Below are positions 36,631-45,785 of a stretch of 64,000 nt of DNA, piece by piece. Both the position numbers and the translations under genes were made by a program. How positions within the stretch are numbered: position 1 is the stretch's first letter; every line of letters begins with the position of its first letter. A model generated the notes under the pieces. That model was given only the letters and a program-made list of their open reading frames with translations. It had not been told where the DNA came from and ran no database searches. Source of the DNA: JACKBC01 sp041391125 (GTDB taxonomy: Bacteria; Chloroflexota; Anaerolineae; Caldilineales; Caldilineaceae); assembly GCA_041391125.1 (NCBI GenBank), contig JAWKON010000010.1, forward strand, positions 1 through 64,000, in the 5' to 3' direction.

Positions 36631-36977
36631 TGGCCGTCAGGCTCTACATGGATCATCATGTACCTTCCGCCATTACGAACGGACTGCGCTTGCGCGATAT
36701 TGATGTCATGACAGCCTATGAGGATAATGCCCATAAGCTTGAGGATCCAGACCTACTTGATCGAGCATTGGCGTATCATCGCGTTCTCTTTACCCGCGAT
36801 GATGACTTTCTGGCCGAAGCATCACATCGATTGAATGAGGGCATAACCTTTTATGGCATCATCTATGCGCACCAATTGCGCGTCTCTATTGGCAAGTGCG
36901 TCGATGATTTAGAACTCATTGCCAAGCTGAGTGAACCCGACGAACTCGTCAATCATGTGCAATATCTGCCGTTATGA
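36630..36977 (+). CDS. DUF5615 PIN-like toxin 1
   Basis: A 115-residue protein of the DUF5615/PIN-like group: VRLYMDHHVPSAITNGLRLR, RDIDVMTAYEDNAHKLEDPD and RVLFTRDDDFLAEASHRLNE. The aspartates in MDHH, TRDDDF match the acidic active-site pattern of PIN-like nucleases. It is co-translated with the DUF433 genes and is the probable toxin of the module. Confidence 0.8.
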   Translation: MAVRLYMDHHVPSAITNGLRLRDIDVMTAYEDNAHKLEDPDLLDRALAYHRVLFTRDDDFLAEASHRLNEGITFYGIIYAHQLRVSIGKCVDDLELIAKLSEPDELVNHVQYLPL

Positions 36978-37076
36978 CACACGTGCTGCTATCTGGCCGC
37001 CTCAAATTTTAGATCTTTCGCTTCGGCCATAGCCCATGCGTTTGACGCACTCTCATTTGATGAAGGAGGAAACCCC

Positions 37077-37871
37077 ATGAAGCCCATCAAAATCATGTTC
37101 CTCAACCCGGTCGCCACCAGCAGCTATGATCAATATTTTGCCGATATGCTGCGGACGCACAAGTATCCGGATACAGAAGTCCACGTCACCTCGCTCAACC
37201 CGGCGCTGGGTCCCATTACCAATCTCGAATATCGTACCTACGAAGCCATCGTCACCGCCGACATCATGCGCGCCACCCGCCAGGCCGCGACGGAAGGCTT
37301 TGACGCGCTGGTCATCGGTTGCTTTTATGACACCGCGCTGCACGACGCCCGCGAAATTTCGGGTGACATGATTGTCACTGCGCCCTGCCACGCCTCAGTA
37401 GAAATCGCGCTGACGCTGGCCAACAGTTTTTCGGTCATCGTCGGGCAGCGCAAATGGGTCAACCAGATGGAGCGCACCATCCACGAGTATGGCTATGGCC
37501 ACCGCCTGCGCTCCTTCCGCGATGTGGGGCTCAATGTGGTCGAGTTCCAGCAGGATCACAACCTGACCCACAGCCGCCTGGTCGATGCTGGCCGTTGCGC
37601 CGTGCAGGAAGATTATGCCGAGTCGCTGATTTTGGGATGCACGTTAGAGGCGGGCTTTTATGATGAGCTGCAAAACGAACTGGGCGTACCGGTCATCGAT
37701 CCGTCGCTGGCCGCCTTCAAGGCCGCCGAGCATGCCGCCCTGCTCAAGCGCGATTTCGGCTGGAAGCCCAGCCGCGCCTGGAGCAGCGCCGCGCCGCCGG
37801 ATCAGGAAGTGGCCGGGTTTGGGCTTTTTAAAACGCCATATGAATTTGGTGAACGCATTGTGGTGTCATAG
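37077..37871 (+). CDS. Asp/Glu/hydantoin racemase family protein
   Basis: A 264-residue cofactor-independent racemase. It has paired catalytic cysteines: Cys82 in VIGCFYDTALHD and Cys188 in LILGCTLEAGFYD, as in hydantoin racemase. The start MKPIKIMFLNPVATSSYDQY matches the family NPN(T/S)-like N-terminus loosely. It would interconvert D- and L-forms of 5-substituted hydantoins before ring opening. A strong ribosome site (AAGGAGG) precedes it. It lies 930 bp before HyuA and 3 bp before the phosphotransferase gene. Confidence 0.85.
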   Translation: MKPIKIMFLNPVATSSYDQYFADMLRTHKYPDTEVHVTSLNPALGPITNLEYRTYEAIVTADIMRATRQAATEGFDALVIGCFYDTALHDAREISGDMIVTAPCHASVEIALTLANSFSVIVGQRKWVNQMERTIHEYGYGHRLRSFRDVGLNVVEFQQDHNLTHSRLVDAGRCAVQEDYAESLILGCTLEAGFYDELQNELGVPVIDPSLAAFKAAEHAALLKRDFGWKPSRAWSSAAPPDQEVAGFGLFKTPYEFGERIVVS

Positions 37872-37874
37872 CTC

Positions 37875-38636
37875 ATGTCAGAAGAGATTTTAAGCGGTGG
37901 CAATTTAAGCCAGGTTGTACGTGTCGGTGACACCGTGCGCCGGCCACTCCGAAGCTGGAGCCCCACTATCCACCGGTTGCTCACCCACTTGGCCGAGCAA
38001 GGCTTCACCAGTTGCCCCCGATTTTGGGGGTGGACGAGCAGCAACGAGATCCTCTCCTATTTGCCCGGAGAAGTCGATTTTGTGCCTTATCGATGGCGGG
38101 AAGAGGTGCTGGTGGCGGCGGCCCAATTATTGCGTTCGTATCACGACGCAACGGTGGATTTTGCAGCGCACGCTGATGCCCAATGGCAATATGTGTATCC
38201 AGATGCGTCGCGCCACGAAGTGATTTGCCACAATGATTTTGCCCCTTATAATCTGGTTTTCGATGGTCGATTGCCCTATGCGCTGATTGACTTTGACATG
38301 GCTGGGCCGGGTCCACGACTGCGCGACGTGGCGTATGCCGCCTATTGGTTTGTGCCGCTCTCCTTCCATGCGGATGATATGGTGGCCAGGACGCGGGCCG
38401 ACATTGCGAATAACAGCCGCCGCCTCAAGCTTTTCTGCGCAACTTATGGGATTCCGGCGAATGAGGCATTATTGGATATGCTTGAGGAAATCCTGATACA
38501 CATGTGGCGATTTCCAGCGCAGCAGGTGCAAGCCGGACATCTGGAATACCAGAAATTAATTGATGAAGGACATACCGAGCATTGGCGACAGGAATTAGCG
38601 GCCTTTCAAAAATATCGAAGGGAATTCCTGGGGTAA
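37875..38636 (+). CDS. Aminoglycoside phosphotransferase-like (APH) kinase
   Basis: A 253-residue kinase-like protein. The catalytic loop is VICHNDFAPYNLVF (HxDxxxxN) and the metal-binding motif is ALIDFDMAGPGP. The N-terminal lobe is short (VVRVGDTVRRPLRSWSPTIH, LLTHLAEQGFTSCPRFWGW). APH-fold enzymes phosphorylate antibiotics, choline, homoserine or sugars. The substrate is unknown. It starts 3 bp after the racemase stop, hence in the same operon. Confidence 0.88.
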   Translation: MSEEILSGGNLSQVVRVGDTVRRPLRSWSPTIHRLLTHLAEQGFTSCPRFWGWTSSNEILSYLPGEVDFVPYRWREEVLVAAAQLLRSYHDATVDFAAHADAQWQYVYPDASRHEVICHNDFAPYNLVFDGRLPYALIDFDMAGPGPRLRDVAYAAYWFVPLSFHADDMVARTRADIANNSRRLKLFCATYGIPANEALLDMLEEILIHMWRFPAQQVQAGHLEYQKLIDEGHTEHWRQELAAFQKYRREFLG

Positions 38637-38644
38637 CTATGCAG

Positions 38645-38697
38645 CCGTTCCCTGAGCCTGTCGAAGGGAATGGCGGCCTTCGACAGGCTCAGGCCTC
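38645..38697. repeat. Two inverted copies of the TGAGCCTGTCGAA element (family F)
   Basis: TTCCC-TGAGCCTGTCGAA-GGGAA is followed at once by the reverse copy CCTTCGACAGGCTCAGG. This is the only site with two cores facing each other. It ends the racemase-kinase unit. Confidence 0.85.
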
Positions 38698-38803
38698 GAA
38701 TAGCCTGAGTAGTTACGATTTAGGAAGAAAAATCTTTGAAATCTGCGTAATCTGTTGATCAAAAAATATTTAAATCTTCGGATCATCCAAGAAGGACACG
38801 CGT

Positions 38804-40856
38804 ATGACACGCATTGCAACCGACATTGGCGGCACCTTTACCGACCTGGTCTATGTGGCCGCCGACGGCGCCATTGGCACGGCCAAGAGCCACACCACGC
38901 CCGGCCAATTTGAACAGGGCGTCATGGACGTGATCACGGCCAGCGGCGTGACGCCCGGCGAATTCACCTCCTTTGTCCATGGCACCACCATTGTGATCAA
39001 CGCCATCACCGAGAAGAAGGGCGTCAAGACGGCGCTGATCACCAGCCAGGGCTTTCGCGATGTGCTGGAGATTGGCCGCGGCAACCGGCCCGACTACTTT
39101 AATCTGCACTACGTCAAGCCGGAGCCCTTTGTGCCACGCTATTTGCGCCGCGAAGTGGCCGGGCGCATCAACTACAAAGGCGCGGAGAGCACACCGCTGG
39201 ATCTCGCCGGCCTGCCGGCCATGCTGGCTGATTTCCGCGCTGAGGGGGTGCAGGCGGTGGCCATCTGCCTGCTCAATTCGTACGCCAACACGGCGCACGA
39301 AGAGGCGGTCCTGGCCGCGGTGCAAAAGCTGTGGCCAGAGGTTTCGGCGGTGGCCTCGCACCAGATCACGCGCGAGTGGCGCGAATATGAGCGCACCAAT
39401 ACCGCGGTCATGTCGGCCTATGTGCAGCCCATTGCGCACCGCTATCTGGACGACCTGACCGGGCGTCTGCAGGCCGAAGGGATGCGCTGCACGCCCTACA
39501 TTATGCAGTCCAACTGCGGCGTGGACACGGTGACCAACACCGCGCCGTCCCCATCACCATGATCGAGTCGGGGCCGGCCTCCGGCGTTTGGAAGCGGCGG
39601 CGCTGGGCAAGCTCATCGACGAGCCGAACATCATTGCGCTGGATATTGGCGGCACCACGGCCAAATGTTCGCTGATCCACAACGGCCAGATCAAGCTCAA
39701 CACCAACTATTTTGTAGAGCGCACCGCGCTCTCGGGCGGCTATCCCGTCATGGTGGCCGTGGTGGATCTGGTGGAGATTGGCCAAGGCGGCGGCTCCATT
39801 GCGTGGATCGACGAGTTCAACCGGCTGCACGTGGGGCCGCAGAGCGCCGGCGCCGATCCCGGACCGGTGGCCTACGGCAAAGGCGCCTCCGCCGCCACCA
39901 CCACCGATGCCAATCTGGCATTGGGCTGCATCAACCCCGACTACTTTTGCGGCGGCACGCTGACCGCCGACATGGCCGGCGTGGGCCAGGCGCTCGGCGG
40001 ATTAGCCGCCCAGCTCAACATGACGCCACAGGAGACCGCCCGCGGCATTGTGCGGCTGGCCAACAACAACATGGTCAACGCCATCAAGCTCATCTCGGTC
40101 AACCGCGGCTACGACCCGCGCGATTTTACGCTGGTGGCCTTTGGCGGCGGCGGCGGCATGCACGCCTGTGCGCTGGCCCAAGAATTGGGCATCAAAAAGG
40201 TGATCATTCCCAACCATTCGGGCGTCTTTTCGGCCTGGGGCATGTTGCTCAGCGATCTGCGCCGCGACTATCTGCAAACCCAAATTGTGGAGCTGTCCAA
40301 ACCGGCGGCGGCGGAAACCTTGAGCAGCAGCTTTGCCGCCTTGGAGGCGCAAGCATTGGCCGAATACGCCGCCGAAGGCATTGCGCAGAGCCGGGTGCGC
40401 TTTCAGCGCCACGGTCGGCTGCGCTATCAGAACCAGGAACATTCGACCGAAATTGACCTGCCCGCCGGTGATATTGATGCTGAAAGCCTGGCCGCCATAG
40501 TCGAGCATTTCCACACCACCTACGAACGCGAATACACCTACCGGCTGGAGGCGCCGGTCGAGCTGGTCACCTTCCACCTGATCGCCTTTGCCGAGGTGGA
40601 CAAGCTGACGCCCCAGGTGCTGCCCGCAGGCGCGCAGGATGCCAGCCAGGCGGTCAAGGGGCAACGTGAGGTAGATTATCTGGATGCCGGCGTCCATCCG
40701 GCGACTATTTATGACGGCGGAGCGCTGCAACGCGGCATGAATTTCGTCGGTCCGGCGGTGATTGAGGAAGCAGATACGACAGTGGTGATTCCACCGGGGG
40801 TGCATTGCGAGGTGGATGGATATGGGAATTTTCGGCTCAATGCGGCAGTCGACTGA
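38804..40856 (+). CDS. hyuA: N-methylhydantoinase A / oxoprolinase family protein (two frameshifts)
   Basis: About 684 residues, the normal HyuA length. It starts RIATDIGGTFTDLVYVAADG (ATP-binding), continues with GTTIVINAITEKKGVKTALI, TSQGFRDVLEIGRGNRPDYF and ALDIGGTTAKCSLI, then FGGGGGMHACALAQELGIKK. HyuA couples ATP cleavage with opening of hydantoin or 5-oxoproline-like rings together with HyuB. Frames break near 39541 and 39585; in the second case GTTTTGGAA would restore GVLEAAALG, so a lost T is likely. The family's motifs are otherwise intact. Confidence 0.88.
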
Positions 40857-40865
40857 ATATGAGGG

Positions 40866-40975
40866 TTATCAATCTTTCCACCGCGAAGGCCGCGAAGATG
40901 CGCAAAGAGTACCCGCGTAAACTCTTCGCGTTTCTTTGCGCTCTTAGCGGTAAAATAAGATTTGTCACTCAACCA
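40866..40975. repeat. Family A inverted repeat
   Basis: CCACCGCGAAGGCCGCGAAG faces GCGTTTCTTTGCGCTCTTAG then CGGTA. It lies between the convergent hyuA and DUF5615 genes and may terminate both. Confidence 0.8.
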
Positions 40976-41327
40976 GCCGCCATTGATTGAGCCAGCGGAC
41001 CTGGCCAATCCAAAAGGCGCTATCTGTTTCAGCGAGTAGCCTATCCAGCGCGCCAATAAGCGTGGGCAGCCGCCAGCTACGTTGCGCCGCCAGGACAATG
41101 CCGGCATGGTGCGGATATCGCGCAGCCAGATATTGAAAGTCGCGAATATTAAAGGTGAAAATCACGCGCCCCTGCGCGGTGGCGCCCAAAAGCTGTTGCT
41201 CATCGGTGGCATCCAATGGCGCCCAGTCGGTTGGCGTGCGCGTCACATCGTGGCCGCGTTCAGCAAGCGCCTGTTGTAAGGCCCGCATGGAGGTGTCGGC
41301 ATCAAGATGTAATCGAACGTTGGCCAT
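40965..41327 (-). CDS. DUF5615 PIN-like toxin 2
   Basis: A 120-residue protein: VRLHLDADTSMRALQQALAE, RGHDVTRTPTDWAPLDATDE and RVIFTFNIRDFQYLAARYPH. The acidic residues (LDAD, DEQQ, IRDF) and order match the DUF5615/Mut7-C-like PIN group. Its start overlaps the stop of the upstream DUF433 gene by one base (TAATG). It is inserted, on the opposite strand, between hyuA and hyuB. Confidence 0.8.
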   Translation of the reverse strand: MANVRLHLDADTSMRALQQALAERGHDVTRTPTDWAPLDATDEQQLLGATAQGRVIFTFNIRDFQYLAARYPHHAGIVLAAQRSWRLPTLIGALDRLLAETDSAFWIGQVRWLNQWRLVE

Positions 41328-41719
41328 TAGGCGGCCGGCGTTTCTTGTTCAATCTGCAGAGCGGCATCAATTTCGGCGCGGTGATCTGCATAAAAGGCCA
41401 GAGCGTCTTCAACTTGGATCTTGTTTAGATCATATTCGCGTGCAAGCTGCTGCTGAGACATGTCCCATTCCTGCACGGCAACCACAAGAGTCTGCACACG
41501 GATGCCCGTCCCGCGTACAACGGGAAATAATTGCCCACTGCTGCCGCGCCGATAGGTAATATGGGGATGAGCCGGATCGTCCAAATGCTCTTTGAGGCCG
41601 CCAATTTTCTCAGCGACCGCCCAGAGAATGAACTGATTTAAAGAAACACCCTGTGTGACTGCGGCCATTTCGGCATCTTGTTTTAGCTGTGTAGGCAAAT
41701 TCAAAGCGTAACGCGCCAT
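41327..41719 (-). CDS. Ribbon-helix-helix plus DUF433 fusion antitoxin
   Basis: A 130-residue two-part protein. Residues 1-45 (MARYALNLPTQLKQDAEMAA, SLNQFILWAVAEKIG) resemble a HicB/Arc-like ribbon-helix-helix. Residues about 62-120 (PVVRGTGIRVQTLVVAVQEW, LAREYDLNKIQVEDALAFYA) are DUF433. The combination gives two DNA-binding modules in one antitoxin, in contrast to the simple DUF433 proteins at 36072 and 60611. It is translationally coupled to the DUF5615 gene. Confidence 0.75.
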   Translation of the reverse strand: MARYALNLPTQLKQDAEMAAVTQGVSLNQFILWAVAEKIGGLKEHLDDPAHPHITYRRGSSGQLFPVVRGTGIRVQTLVVAVQEWDMSQQQLAREYDLNKIQVEDALAFYADHRAEIDAALQIEQETPAA

Positions 41720-41927
41720 CGTTGAACCTTATTGAAAAATGTGGGTTTAGGTAAAACACGACAATGCATCATATAAGACATTGTATACCACATCGTGAAC
41801 TTATTCAAGTCCGGGCCAGATGTTATTTCAGCCATGCATTGATAGCTTCGTGGAAACGCATATTGAGCTTTCTGCCACTTATGTGTTTGTGGCTATTTAA
41901 TGCAGCCAGATTTCAAATTTAATCGTG

Positions 41928-43637
41928 ATGCATCACTTCGACCCCATCACCCTCGAAATTATCCAGCACGCGGTCCAAGCCACGGCGGACGAAATGTTCG
42001 CCGCCATGCGCCGCACGGCTATGAGCGCCATTATTTATGAGGTGCTGGACATGGGGACCGGCGTGCTGGATCGGCATGGTGAACTGGCCGGCTCGGGCGC
42101 CGGGATTCCTTCCTTTGTAGGCGTGCTGGACAAGACCGTCAAGCGGCTGCGCCAACGGTTTGACCGGCCCGGCGCCATTCAGCCCGGCGATGTATTTATC
42201 GTCAATGACCCGTACAGCGGCGGCGTCACCCATTTGAACGACGTGGTATTGGCCATGCCGGTCTTTGCCCCACCTTCTGCGTTGACTGAGCTTGTCGAAG
42301 TCAGCGCAGAAGGTGGGGTTGACCCAGAAATCGTGGCCTGGACCGCCAATATCGCGCACTGGAACGACATCGGCGGCATGGCGCCGGGCAGCATGTCCAC
42401 CAACGCCACCGAGCTGTTTCAAGAAGGACTCATCATACCCGGCATTAAGCTGATCGACGCCGGTACGCCCGTCCAATCGGTCTTTGACATTTTGACCGCC
42501 AATTGCCGCATGCCCGACTTCCTGATTGGCGACCTGTGGGCGGGCATTGCTGCTTTGCGCATTGGGGCGCGCCGCCTGCAAGAAACGGTGGGCAAGTATG
42601 GCAGAGAGTACTTTCTGTACGCGCTGGCCGCCTATATGGATTATGGCGAGCAGGTGAGCTTATCTGCCCTGGCCGAGCTGCCCAAAGGGACATTTACCCT
42701 GCAGGAAGAGCAGGACAATGGTCAGATATACTCCGTTGAAATCGAAATTCGCGACGACGCCTTTGTGGTAGACCTGACCAACAATCCTGATCAGAACTTC
42801 GGTCCGTTTAACATGAGTGCGGATCGGGCGTTGGTGGCCTGCCAAATGGCCTTTAAAAATATTACGTCGCCCGCCCGCGCCGTCAACGGCGGCACGTTCC
42901 GCCCGCTGCAAGTCAAGCTGCGCGAAGGCAGCGTTTTTCATCCGCGCCATCCGGCGGCGGTGGGCATCAACTTTGAGATTGGCATCCGGCTCTATGATTT
43001 GCTGCTGCGCTGTCTGGCCCAAGCCATGCCGGAGCGGCTGCCTGCCGGTGGCTTTACGTCGATCTGCGGCACGCTCTTTGGCGGCATCCACCCCGATACG
43101 GGCCGCCCCTACGCGGTGATCGAGCCGGAGATTGGCGGCTGGGGCGCCACGGCCTACCGCGATGGCGCGGGGGGTCAATTTTCGCCCACCCACGGCGAAA
43201 CGTACAATTGCCCCGCCGAAGTGGCTGAGGCGCGCTACGGCGTCACCGTGGATCACCTGGGCTTTCACGACGAGCCGGGCGGCGCCGGGCAGTTTCGCGG
43301 CGGCAAAGGCGTGCGCATCGACTACCGCATCCGCACCGACAACGCCTGGCTGACTGTAGCTTATACGCGGGCCAAGATGCCGCCGTGGCCGCTGCAGGGC
43401 GGCCAGCCGGGTTCGACCAAACACGTATTGGTGCGCCGCGCCGATGGCCGCTGCGAACGCCATGCCGTGGTCAGCGGGCTCAAGCTCCATCGCGACGATG
43501 TGATTCAGATTATGACGGCCACTGGCGCCGGCTGGGGGGATCCGCGGCGGCGCGATCCGGCGCTGGTGGAGGCGGATTTGAGGAATGGCTTTACTACGCG
43601 AGATGATGCCCGGGAGATTTATTGTGCTAATTTGTGA
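41928..43637 (+). CDS. hyuB: N-methylhydantoinase B / oxoprolinase beta-type protein 1
   Basis: A 569-residue HyuB: HFDPITLEIIQHAVQATADE, MRRTAMSAIIYEVLDMGTGV, DVFIVNDPYSGGVTHLNDVV and, near the end, GGAGQFRGGKGVRIDYRIRT. HyuB works with HyuA in ATP-dependent opening of hydantoin-like rings. Between LNDVVLAMPVF and EIVAWTANIAHW lies an in-frame extra segment (PPSALTELVEVSAEGGVDP) encoded by a hairpin element. The ATG at 41928 is preferred to the GTG just before it. The gene is otherwise intact, unlike its paralogue. Confidence 0.9.
   Translation: MHHFDPITLEIIQHAVQATADEMFAAMRRTAMSAIIYEVLDMGTGVLDRHGELAGSGAGIPSFVGVLDKTVKRLRQRFDRPGAIQPGDVFIVNDPYSGGVTHLNDVVLAMPVFAPPSALTELVEVSAEGGVDPEIVAWTANIAHWNDIGGMAPGSMSTNATELFQEGLIIPGIKLIDAGTPVQSVFDILTANCRMPDFLIGDLWAGIAALRIGARRLQETVGKYGREYFLYALAAYMDYGEQVSLSALAELPKGTFTLQEEQDNGQIYSVEIEIRDDAFVVDLTNNPDQNFGPFNMSADRALVACQMAFKNITSPARAVNGGTFRPLQVKLREGSVFHPRHPAAVGINFEIGIRLYDLLLRCLAQAMPERLPAGGFTSICGTLFGGIHPDTGRPYAVIEPEIGGWGATAYRDGAGGQFSPTHGETYNCPAEVAEARYGVTVDHLGFHDEPGGAGQFRGGKGVRIDYRIRTDNAWLTVAYTRAKMPPWPLQGGQPGSTKHVLVRRADGRCERHAVVSGLKLHRDDVIQIMTATGAGWGDPRRRDPALVEADLRNGFTTRDDAREIYCANL
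42268..42318. repeat. Family F hairpin inserted in frame in hyuB
   Basis: A 19-bp inverted repeat (42268-42286 against 42300-42318, one G-T mismatch) with the exact loop TGAGCTTGTCGAA (42287-42299). The reading frame stays open through it and it codes for about 17 extra residues. Confidence 0.9.
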
Positions 43638-43850
43638 CTGGAAAATTGTACGCGGATTCACGCTGATAAACGCGGATGTAGAAGAAAAAATCTGCGTTCA
43701 TCCTGAAAATCCGCGTACAATTTTCCAGCAAGTCTTTTTGAATCCATAACGATTGCGCCCCTTGCGCCTTTTGCGTCGTTTGCGTTAAATTCTTCTAATA
43801 AGTGCATTTTTAGCGCAAGAGACGCAAAGGGCGCAAACGACGCTATCGAT
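43638..43850. repeat. Family B and family A-like inverted repeats between hyuB copies
   Basis: A perfect 21-bp inverted repeat (43638-43658 against 43708-43728) encloses CACGCTGATAAACGCGGATG words (family B). Then CCCCTTGCGCCTTTTGCGTC near 43757 faces GACGCAAAGGGCGCAAACGA near 43823 (family A-like). Confidence 0.85.
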
Positions 43851-43892
43851 ATGCTGTTGAGCCGAAAATTAACCAGAAGTGAGACCATATAT

Positions 43893-45593
43893 ATGACCCC
43901 ATTACACGACCCCATCACCCTCGAAATCATCCAAAACTCCATCCAAGCCACGGCGGACGAGATGTTTGGCGCCATGCGACGTACGGCCATGAGCGCTATT
44001 ATTTACGAAGTGCTGGACATGGGCACCGGCATTACCGACCGCCACGGCGAAATTGCCAGCTCGGGCGCCGGCATTCCAGCCTTTGTGGGCGTGCTGGATA
44101 AGACAGTGAAAAAGATCATCGAGAAGTTCAACAAGCCGGGCGATATTGAGCCGGGTGATGTCTTTATCACCAACGACCCCTACAACGGCGGCGTGACCCA
44201 TCTCAACGACATGGTGCTGAGGCCCATGCCTCCGTCCTTCATCCCTTGCATTCCCTGGCCTGTCGAAGGCAACGGTGCATCCAAATTGTAGCGTGGACGG
44301 CCAACATTGCGCACTGGAACGATGTGGGCGGTATGGTGCCGGGCAGCATGTCCACCGAGGCCACCGAGATTTTTCAGGAAGGCATGATCATGCCTGGCGT
44401 CAAGCTGATCAGCCGCGGCCAGCCCATCCAGGCGGTTTTTGACATTTTGGCCGCCAGTGCCGCATGCCCGACTTTCTGCTGGGCGATCTGTGGGCAGGCA
44501 TTGCGTCGGTGCGTGTGGGCGAACGGCGCATTTGGAGACGGTGCGCAAATATGGGACCGATGTTTTCCTGGCCGCACTGGATGCCTACATGGAATATGGC
44601 GAGCGGGTGAGCCTGGCCGCGCTGCTGAGCTGCCCCAGGGCGTCTACACCCTGGACGAAGAGCAGGACAGCGGCCAGGTTTACACGGTCAAGGTGGAAAT
44701 TACTGATGACGCTTTTATTGTCGACTTGCGCGGCAATCCCGATCAGGACCCCGGCCCCTTTAACATGAGCGCCGATGACGCCATTGTGGCCTGCCAAATG
44801 GCGTTCAAAAATATTACGGCCTCGGAGAAGATTGCCAATGGCGGCAGCTTCCGCCCGCTGCAGGTGCTGCTGCGCGAGGGCAGCGTCTTTCATCCCAAAT
44901 ATCCGGCGGCCATGGGCATCTATTACGAAATCGGCGTGCGCCTGCACGACCTGATCCTGCGCTGCCTGGCGCCGCATATGACGCAGCGGCTGCCGGCGGG
45001 CAACTTCTCCTCAGTCTGCGGCACCCTCTTTGGCGGCATTCACCCGGACACGGGGCGACCGATGCGCGGTCATCGAGCCGGAGCTGGGCGGCTGGGGCGG
45101 CACGGCCGAGCGCGACGGCAATGGCGGCCAGTTCTGCGCCTTTCACGGCGAAACGTACAACTGCCCCGCCGAGGTGGCCGAGGCGCGCTATGGCGTCACC
45201 GTGGACTATCTCAGCTTTCACGATGAAGATGGCGGCGCCGGGCTGCACCGCGGCGGCAAAGGCGTGCGCATCGACTATCGCATCCGCTCGGACAACGCCT
45301 GGCTCACGGCGGCCTACACGCGCGACAAGTTCCCGCCGTGGCCGCTGGAAGGGGGCCAAACCGGCTCGCCCAACCACTTTGTCATCCGTCGCGCCAATGG
45401 TGAAACGGAACGCTACGCCGTGGCCAGCGGGCTGACGCTCAACACCGACGACGTGATCCAGGTGATGACGGCCACCGGCGCCGGCTGGGGAGATCCGCGG
45501 CAGCGTCCCCGCGATTTGGTGGCGCGCGATTTGAAGAATGGATACATTACCCAGGAACAGGCCGAGCGCGATTACGGGCTGGCGTCCAAATAA
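43893..45593 (+). pseudogene. N-methylhydantoinase B-type protein 2, multiply frameshifted
   Basis: A close paralogue of the hyuB at 41928. It begins LHDPITLEIIQNSIQATADE and follows the same motif order to GGAGLHRGGKGVRIDYRIRS. Frames break near 44285, 44456, 44530, 44630 and 45063. Several of these are repaired by one base in TT, GG or similar runs (for example AGTTGCCGC gives SCRMPDF). The total, 1701 bp, fits an intact gene of 566 residues. A foreign segment with CCTGTCGAAGG lies at the same position as the hairpin insertion in copy 1. Real decay and sequence error cannot be told apart. Confidence 0.75.
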
Positions 45594-45621
45594 TCCCGGA
45601 ATCTCCAAAGATTCCGGGATT
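45592..45621 (+). terminator. Perfect 13-bp hairpin at the hyuB2 stop codon
   Basis: AATCCCGGAATCT, loop CCAA, AGATTCCGGGATT. The stop codon TAA lies in the left arm. There is no long T run, but stem strength and position argue for a terminator. Confidence 0.7.
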
Positions 45622-45671
45622 GTGATATTTGTCACCCTGCGGGATAACAAATAACACAATCCACATTGGTA

Positions 45672-45713
45672 CATTTGCCACCAACCACTACATGTAGTGG
45701 TTGGTGGCAAATG
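45672..45713. repeat. Perfect 42-bp palindrome
   Basis: CATTTGCCACCAACCACTACA followed directly by its exact reverse complement, with no loop. Weaker outer pairing (AATCCACATTGG / CCAATAATGGATT) extends it. It lies 72 bp upstream of the DMT transporter start. Confidence 0.9.
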
Positions 45714-45785
45714 CCCCAATAATGGATTATTTGGACCTCTACGGGTGTCAACCAAAACACGTCCCTCTCCATTGGTTTCTGCGAC

